Positions 57,000 through 64,000 of a stretch of 64,000 nt of DNA are shown here, one piece after another; within the stretch, counting starts at the first letter, position 1; each line of letters opens with the position of its first letter. Location of the stretch: assembly GCA_029339505.1 (NCBI GenBank), contig JAQISU010000003.1:18235001-18299000 (forward strand), in the 5' to 3' direction. Under the pieces are notes generated by a model that was not told where the DNA came from, did not search any database, and saw only the letters and a program-made list of their open reading frames with translations. The stretch comes from Unio delphinus. Its lineage: Eukaryota > Mollusca > Bivalvia > Unionida > Unionidae. A program made the translations under genes and the position numbers.

Positions 57000-58545
57000 T
57001 TACATGGCAGTGATTTAATTTATCCAGGAAGATGGAATGGTGCCACATCTTCCTGGCGTTTATGCGCACAGAGTGTGTTATTTAAAAGGGGCTAATGATA
57101 TGAATGTTAGACCTGGGTGAGTGGGAATAGACCCATCATGCACTCAACCTATCAACGAATCGAAAGTACGTACGCTTATTCCAAATTCAATCCAGTTTTT
57201 CTAGTGGATTTCCCAATGCCAAAATTGTGTAAGCCACCGATGCAATTCATCAAATGGTAGAGTTGAAGAATTAAATTACATTCCTATCTATGCCAATCTT
57301 CTAGTACAAAGGTGTACATATTATATGGCCCAAACAATTTCTTTTGCTGATATGACTAAACGTCATTTGAAAGGTAGCCACTGTCAGAGAGGATTAGATT
57401 GTTAATTTTGAGCAGTGGGTCCGAAAATGATCAAGTTAGGCTTTTTGGATAGAGCTTGTCAAGGAGGGTTTCCATAACCAAGTGGAAGACCCTATTAAGG
57501 CAATGAAAGACAATAGCCCTAAAAAGGACTGTTTTTTTGAGAATCCCATGATCACTTGTTAGTGACCGATTTTCCCTCTGCTCCTGTGGTTGGTCCCTGT
57601 ATACTTCTTGAGTGGCTTGTTTGACCCTGTACTCACTCGATGATTCCCTGTATACATCTTGGGTGTGTTGTTTTGGATTCTCACTCTAAACATCCTTGCT
57701 CCCTCGTCAATTTGCTTCCGTATTTTTCCCTATCAATGTGGATTTCTTTGTGCTGTTTTGTGTAGAATATATAACCCCATATGACAACTTTTTGCATTGT
57801 TAGTTAATGCATGATGTTATTAAGGTACTGCAAGGCCTGATAGTTTTGGGGTTAACTATCTTTATAGTGTATGAATTTGAGCTCATTTTATAAATTAGCA
57901 TATTTTTGGTTGCAACCTTGTGTTGCTGGTCCTGATAGTCTTGGGTTTGAGACTACCTTATAAGATCTAATTTGGGGTCATAACCTATGCATATATAATG
58001 AGGTTTTTAGTTGCAATATTGTGTCGCTGGACCTGATAGTCTTGGTTTTGAAACTACCTCATACACTCTAGTTGGGACCATAGTTAGGGGCGCGTGTTGG
58101 TGGTTATACTTTGACCACAGCGGTATCGCGTTTTTTAGGGACCTATAATACCTTCGTAATATTAAACTCAGTTATGAGACGTTGTCAATGGGGTTATATA
58201 GAAGGAAGAATTTAGAAGCATAAGAGAAGAAAAGAGGTAAGACACTTGCCTTATTGATTGTATAACTGGTAGTTATTATAACTTTTGATGTTTATACCTT
58301 TATATGTATTTCTTTTATTTTAGGTTTACTTTTATTGTTCCATGTTATTTTACCATTCCATTAGGTTTGGCTGCTGTGGAGCCACCATGGGAACATAATA
58401 CCGAGCGTAGTGTAGGTGGGCTCCTTTAAGGGTAACGAATCCCTTTTGGCCCCGTATGCTTCCCTCCCCTGAGAACAATATTATTTTATATGCATATTTA
58501 GGTACCAGTAAAACATTCATTTCATTTATGGATAATATGGTGTTA
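57000..58545. other. 1.5-kb insertion splitting the L2-like LINE
   Basis: LINE protein similarity stops near 57000 and resumes near 58550. The left edge has two compact palindromes (CACTGCCAT / ATGGCAGTG, and CCAGGAAGATG / CATCTTCCTGG at 57025-57057). An approximately 100-bp tandem repeat lies at 57834-58090. No coding capacity is recognised. Confidence 0.4.
57834..58090. repeat. About 100-bp tandem repeat, 2.5 copies
   Basis: CCTGATAGT followed by a TTGGG/TTGGT block recurs at 57835, 57931 and 58032, each followed by ACTA and then TTGCAA and a GTGT-GCTG end. Confidence 0.8.
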
Positions 58546-59289
58546 TACTTATATTCTATCCATTAGCCCTGTAGTTCTAAGAAATTCAATTATATTATAG
58601 TAGATGTCATGCATTAGTTTGGTTCTTTTTATCTTACGCAGGTTTCTCTTAGTATTAAATAAAGGTGGAGGGTTAGGGACTGATATGACCAGATGGCATA
58701 TAATGTGGAAGTGATCTGATGCAAGTTTGTGGGATACAAGGGTGGATCGCAAAATATTATAATCAGGTCTGTGAAGAATCTAGTCTAAAATGTGACCATG
58801 TTTATGGGTGGGTTGGTTAATTGACTGTTTAAGGTTGAAACCATGAATGGAATCTAGGAGTTTTGATGTGTATGAGTTTCCAGGACAGTCAAAGTGAAAG
58901 TCGAAATCTCCAAGAATAAATAGGTTGCCACATGTTGAATTTCCATACTTCAGGAGATTTGGAAACTGCTATAAAAAGAGAGAATCAGGTAACTTGTTTT
59001 TCTACTTGGAGGAGGGCGGTAGAGGCACTGGAGTGACCTTTGTTTCATTTTGAGTGTTGTTTGGACTAGTTCAAATGATGTGTGACAGAAATTGAAGGTT
59101 GTGTTGTATTTAAGACATTTTGTTATGGAATTCTTTGTGATGACAGCAATGCCACCTATGCAAGAGTGACGGGGGAACGACTTGATGGAGTAACCGGAGG
59201 GTGTTAGATGGCTGCATCACCTGATTTTTTAGCCATGTTTCTGTCATTATTCCAATATGACTTAGTAGATCTTGCAATTATTATTAGTA

Positions 59290-59745
59290 GTTTGTAGATC
59301 CAGATGCCATTATTTACAAATATGGTATTTAGTTGCTCCAGATGCCATTATTTACCAGTATGGTATTTAGTAGATCCAGATGCCATTATTTACAAATATG
59401 GTATTTAGTTGCTCCAGATGCCATTATTTACCAGTATGGTATTTAGTAGATCCAGATGCCATTATTTACAAATATGGTATTTAGTAGATCCAGATACCAT
59501 TATTTACCAAGATAGTATTTAGTAGATCCAGATGCCATTATTTACCAAGATAGTATTTGGGAGATCATGATGCCATTATTTATCTAGATACTATTGAGGA
59601 GATCCAGATGCCATTATGTACCAAGATGGTATTTAGTAGATCCAGATGCCATTATGTACCCAGATACTATTTAGTAGATTGAGATGCCATTATATACTAA
59701 GATAGTATTGAGGAGATCCAGATGCTGTTATTTACTAAGATACAC
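59290..59745. repeat. Minisatellite, 40-bp unit, about 11 copies
   Basis: Unit of the form AGATCCAGATGCCATTATTT followed by ACNAATATGGTATTTAGT; later units are more diverged. Confidence 0.9.
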
Positions 59746-59927
59746 CAGAATGTTGCTGATGATTTAGTATATGAGAAACTTAAGTAATTCCTACATGTGT
59801 CAGTAAATCATGCTTTCATAATACTTGCAAAGATACCATCAGGGAACAGAATGACTTTTGGAAGTGGGTATACATTTTTACATCAGTAATTGATAACATT
59901 TTATTACCATAGCCCTTCTATTTTCAG

Positions 59928-60025
59928 ATGCCAGGTAACCGTGGGGAACCATTCCTGCCTGCAGTGATAATGACTCCACACATAGTCAACTATCAGATCA
60001 ATAGACCACACATGCATGCAATTAG
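59928..60025 (+). CDS. Host gene exon E (98 bp)
   Basis: Acceptor CTTCTATTTTCAG, donor TTAG|GTAAAC. Phase 0 at the start (matches exon D) and phase 2 at the end (matches exon F). The peptide begins MPGNRGEPFLPAVIMTPHIV and continues with a His-rich stretch; the first Met is probably internal. Confidence 0.68.
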
Positions 60026-60369
60026 GTAAACTTTACAAGACTATTTACTTTGCTTGTAGTTATGGGGCCTCTACAGACAAAAACCTTAATCTGCTACTAC
60101 CTTGATTACTCACAAACCTGCTTATAGCATGTTGTCTGGCATACTTCCATATTTAAAGAAAATAATTTTTTTCAAAGTTGGCCTATATGTTTTCAATGTG
60201 AAGAAAATCATAAACATTTGGTAAATGAATTCTTGATATATCACCCATTTTTATCACCAGAAATTGCAGTTAGTGCCAAATATGTTAGAACTAACATCAT
60301 GAAATTCACAAGTTCAGTTAATCAATATTATACTTTACTAGATTTTATTGTAAAATATTTTCACAATAC

Positions 60370-60830
60370 ACTTTCAATAACTGGGCATCATTTTACAGTT
60401 GATGCTGAAGGTAATTTTATTTGGCTGTCTAGAGCTGAAAATAATTTCACATTTGAATCTTGCATATTAACAATACTTTGTTGTCTGGAACTAGGCATAA
60501 CTTCACATGTGACTCCTGCAGTAATCATACTTTGTTGTCTGGAACATAGCATAATTTTACAATTAATCCTGATACTAGGCTGTCAAGAACTGGGATTAAT
60601 TTCACATTTGACCCCTGCATTAATAATACTTCATTCTCTGGAACTGGGCATAAATTTTACATGTGACCCATTCAATAATAATTCTTTTGCTGAACTGGGC
60701 ATAATTTTACATGTGACCCATTCAGTAATAATTCTTTGCTGAACTGGGCATAATTTTATATTGACCTCTGTGATTATCATACTTTGCTTTCTAGAACTGG
60801 CCATACTTTAACAGTTGACCTTTGTGGTAA
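60370..60830. repeat. Degenerate about 60-bp tandem repeat
   Basis: About seven units with the core GAACTGGGCATAATTTTACA followed by TGTGACCC and TAATAATACTTTG. The 174-codon open frame at 60218-60742 is partly a product of this array. Confidence 0.75.
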
Positions 60831-60948
60831 CCTTCAGTTATGTATGCACTTCATCATATGTGGACTGACTGAATGTTTAAATAAAACTTAAACATGAATT
60901 CCATGATTCCTTTCTGGACAACAAATGATCAAACTTATTTATCATTGC

Positions 60949-61312
60949 TGCCAACTGGATTATACTCTACCACATGGTAATAAATTGCTACCAACTGAAC
61001 TATACTCCACCACAGGGTAATAATTTGCTACCAACTGAACTATACTCCACCACAGGGTAATAATTTGCTACCAACTGAACTATACTCCACCACAGGGTAA
61101 TAATTTGCTACCAACTGAACTATACTCCACTTCAGGGTAATAATTTGCTACCAACTGAACTATACTCCTCCACAGAGTAATAATTTGCTACCAACTGGAC
61201 TATACTCCACTTCAGGGTAATAATTTACTACCAACTGAACTATACTCCACCACAGGGTAATAATTTGCTACCAAATGAATTATACTCCACCAAAGGATAA
61301 TAATTTGCATTG
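60949..61312. repeat. Minisatellite, 40-bp unit, about 9 copies
   Basis: Unit TAATTTGCTACCAACTGAAC followed by TATACTCCACCACAGGGTAA, with near-identical central copies and diverged ends. Confidence 0.92.
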
Positions 61313-61511
61313 AATTTCAATCACTTTATAAAGTATACTGTCCGAAATTTGGTAGGAATGCCATTGATTGAAATATAATGGCAAAAATAAACAATGAATA
61401 AATTCATACAGAAATTTGTCAAAAAGCAAGAAAAATACATGGCCCTTTGAAAAGAGAACAGTTAATCCCCAATGTCTACCCTGATAATTGTTTTCTCTTT
61501 CTTTAATATAG

Positions 61512-61596
61512 ATACTGGAAGAAACATGGTTGTAGGGTTCATCAGCCATTGTCAGTTTTCAAAAGAGACTGTGCTGCATTCAATCCCAATGCTTGA
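61512..61596 (+). CDS. Host gene terminal exon F
   Basis: Acceptor TTTCTTTAATATAG; completes a split Arg codon from exon E, then reads YWKKHGCRVHQPLSVFKRDC and ends in TGA at 61594-61596. Basic, with two Cys. Phase agreement with exon E and a stop soon after support it as the last coding exon. The distance from exon E is about 1.5 kb, mostly minisatellite. Confidence 0.66.
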
Positions 61597-62178
61597 ATTC
61601 CTGCTCTGAAGAGCCAAGATCATCTTAACAGACCAAATAGCTGTGGTAGTGTGATTTCCCAAAGCAGTTTTTAAGACATGGACCCACATGGAAAACATGC
61701 AAACATTAGTCTCCAGTACCACACCATCAGCAACATTTAGTAGCAGGATTTAAAACACCAGTTTTGAAACATTGACTGTCTGAGCTTTTATACATATAGT
61801 GGTTTTGAATGGAACATTGATCCCTGAGCTGTATACATACCATTTTATAGAATAGAACATGGACCCCTGAACTGTATTAATATAGTACACCATATGTAAT
61901 GCTAAACAGTTTTACTTTCTTAAACAGGTTTCACTTTGCAGTGTATATTCAGTAGTGTTAAATACTTCACCTTTGATGAGTAGGCATATCAGAGTATTTA
62001 CAGTTGTGTAAAATACCACACCTTTGAGTAGGTAAAACTGTATATATATATTCTTTTGAGTAGGAATAGCAGGGCATCATCATTTACATCAAACAGCTGA
62101 ATGTTTATGGGACATTAGCATCACGTCAATAATTGCAGTAAGGTCTGTGTTTTATAAATACTGCTGTTGTAGTTACAT
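61597..62178 (+). other. Probable 3' untranslated region and downstream sequence
   Basis: Follows the host stop codon with no splice-bounded coding. No AATAAA close to the stop was identified; CAATAAAC occurs at about 63720, beyond the minisatellite. The true transcript end is unknown. Confidence 0.35.
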
Positions 62179-63475
62179 TTAAAGTACCATTCATGATTTA
62201 AAAGTAGTTAACACAATTGTACCTTTCATGATTTAAAAGTAGTTAACATAATTGTACCATTCATGATTTTCAAAATAGTTAATATTAGTCAACAATTCAT
62301 GATTTACAAAGTAAACATTAATGTACCATTCATAATTTACAAAGTAGTTAACATTAAAGTACCATTCATAATTTACAAAGTGGTTAACATTAATGTACCA
62401 TTCTTAATTTACAAAGTAGTTAACATTAAAGTACCATTCATAATTTACAAATGGTTAACATTAATGTACCATTCATGATTTACAAAGTAATTAACATTAT
62501 TTTAATGTACCATTCATGATTTACAAAGTAGTTAACATTAAAGTACCATTCATAATTTACAAATGGTTAACATTAAAGTACCATTCATGATTTACAAAGT
62601 AATTAACATTAAAGTACCATTCATAATTTACAAAGTGGTTAACATTAATGTACCATTCATGATTTACAAAGTAATTAACATTATTTTAATGTACCATTCA
62701 TAATTTACAAAGTAGTTAACATTAAAGTACCATTCATAATTTACAAAGTGGTTAATATTAATGTACCATTCTTAATTTACAAAGTAATTAACATTAAAGT
62801 ACCATTCATAATTTACAAAGTAATTAACATTAAAGTACCATTCATGATTTACAAAGTAATTAACATTATTTTAATGTACCATTCATAATTTACAAAGTAA
62901 TTAACATTAAAGTACCATTCATAATTTACAAAGTAATTAACATTATTTTAATGTACCATTCATAATTTACAAAGTAATTAACATTAAAGTACCATTCATA
63001 ATTTACAAAGTAATTAACATTAAAGTACCATTCATAATTTACAAAGTGGTTAACATTAATGTACCATTCTTAATTTACAAAGTAGTTAACATTAAAGTAC
63101 CATTCATAATTTACAAAGTGGTTAACATTAAAGTACCATTCATAATTTACAAAGTGGTTAACATTAATGTACCATTCTTAATTTACAAAGTAATTAACAT
63201 TAAAGTACCATTCATAATTTACAAATGGTTAACATTAATGTACCATTCTTAATTTACAAAGTAATTAACATTAAAGTACCATTCATAATTTACAAATGGT
63301 TAACATTAATGTACCATTCATGATTTACAAAGTAATTAACATTATTTTAATGTACCATTCATGATTTACAAAGTAATTAACATTATTTTAATGTACCATT
63401 CATAATTTACAAAGTAGTTGACATTAATGCACCAGTCATAATTTACAGAGTAGTTAACATTAATTTAGCATTTAT
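62179..63475. repeat. Minisatellite, 36-bp unit, about 35 copies
   Basis: Unit GTACCATTCATAATTTACAA followed by AGTAGTTAACATTAAA. Variants include units lacking AGT, units with CTTAAT for CATAAT, and longer units with an ATTATTTTAAT spacer that recur in groups, suggesting higher-order duplication. The Ile/Val/Tyr-rich open frames inside are products of the 36-bp period. Confidence 0.95.
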
Positions 63476-64000
63476 GATTTGTCATTAATATAGGTCCATA
63501 TCATGCTTTTGGATTTTATTAGTCATAATATAACAGTCATGTTCTTTTTTTATAATTTGCCATATTCCTGGTTGAGATGACTCTAAAATTAATGGTTAGA
63601 CTGGTATACTACATTACTACTAAATGGACTGGTTTTATATTTATGGAAAAAAAAAACTGGCTTTTCATAGTTTATTGAACTGGTTGTATTTTCAGCAGAC
63701 TCCTGCAACTTGAGCATACACAATAAACTTTCTTTTTGTTCTTAGTCATGCAGACATTTTTGTATGTGAGTTAAAGTTCTTCATTTTAATAACTTTTTAA
63801 ATATGGAGAATATTTTACTACAAATGTCACAAGTAGGAATATAATCCAAATTTTAGTTTGAATATTCACTCAGGTTGAGAAGCTTGATTGTCTGGGCACA
63901 ATTAGCACACAGATCAGTTTGTTTTTAATTATCAGAATTTCAGAAAGAATGCCTGTATATGTGCCAAAATAAACAAGAAATTTTCATCATAAGGTGCTAA
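63476..64000. other. Nothing recognised
   Basis: AT-rich non-coding sequence; no repeat or coding block identified. Confidence 0.45.

Larger units (their letters stand above)
54790..59240 (-). mobile_element. Decayed L2-like LINE on the - strand, interrupted
   Basis: Fragments follow LINE order from right to left. Endonuclease fragments lie at 58550-59000 (LGDFDFHFDCPG with the GDF motif, then KLASDHFHI). After an insertion come the linker (SLLEKHAPATKC near 56850), PTSLLLECLDPILPSLTDVI near 56330, and RT motifs at 54807-55214 (TLLDLSAAFDTTDHDILLL). Numerous stops and frame changes. The wording of the RT motifs is that of L2/CR1-type elements. Confidence 0.68.

Noticed and set aside
60218..60742. 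174-codon frame near the end of the window
   Set aside because: Much of it lies in the about 60-bp tandem array and the peptide repeats imperfectly with that period.
62263..63252. Open frames with repeating Ile/Val/Tyr pattern
   Set aside because: They arise from the 36-bp minisatellite, whose period is a multiple of three.

Overview
The window is eukaryotic DNA from a metazoan. It is AT-rich and intron-rich, has microsatellites and minisatellites, and carries many classes of nested transposable elements. The repeat types (RTE- and CR1/L2-like LINEs, a tRNA-derived SINE, a Polinton, a MULE with a FLYWCH finger, pogo-like elements) fit an invertebrate, most likely a bivalve mollusc. That assignment is an inference from repeat flavour, not something the sequence proves.

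A spliced host gene on the + strand appears to run through most of the window. I see six exon-like blocks with good splice signals: 9341-9443, 27861-28039, 29934-30012, 47677-47929, 59928-60025 and a terminal block 61512-61596 ending in TGA. Reading phases match across the first three and across the last three. The join between 30012 and 47677 does not match, so at least one exon is missing there. I do not recognise the protein.

The centrepiece is a 14.8-kb Polinton/Maverick (10674-25440) in the intron between the first two exons. It has 233-bp terminal inverted repeats and a 6-bp target duplication (TCAGCA). It encodes a packaging ATPase, a zinc-ribbon protein, a phospholipase A2-like protein, a retroviral-type integrase, and a protein-primed type B DNA polymerase that is continuous with an SF1 helicase and a C-terminal HNH-like zinc motif. 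It also has a Cys-rich protein, a free-standing HNH endonuclease and a rightward structural block: two conserved unknowns, major capsid, hydrophobic pX-like protein, adenovirus-type protease, fibre-like protein, membrane/coiled-coil protein, and a penton-like minor capsid with an apparent helical insertion. Most long genes carry stops or frameshifts, while several short ones are open, so this is a decayed copy.

Other mobile DNA, left to right: an RTE-type LINE (about 4.7-7.9 kb); a 5'-inverted CR1/L2-type LINE (31.9-34.8 kb) inside a TA-flanked element with CAGTCCTACCC ends (31.7-36.8 kb); a pogo-like element (39.2-40.7 kb) with a 128-bp repeat in four copies; a MULE (41336-46037) with a perfect 9-bp duplication and a second pogo-like element nested in it (44290-45780); a decayed LINE (49.7-51.6 kb); a hAT-like non-autonomous element (51683-52679); a decayed L2-like LINE on the - strand (54.8-59.2 kb); and SINE and MITE pairs. 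Four minisatellite arrays (about 40, 60, 40 and 36 bp units) crowd the last two host exons between 59.3 and 63.5 kb.
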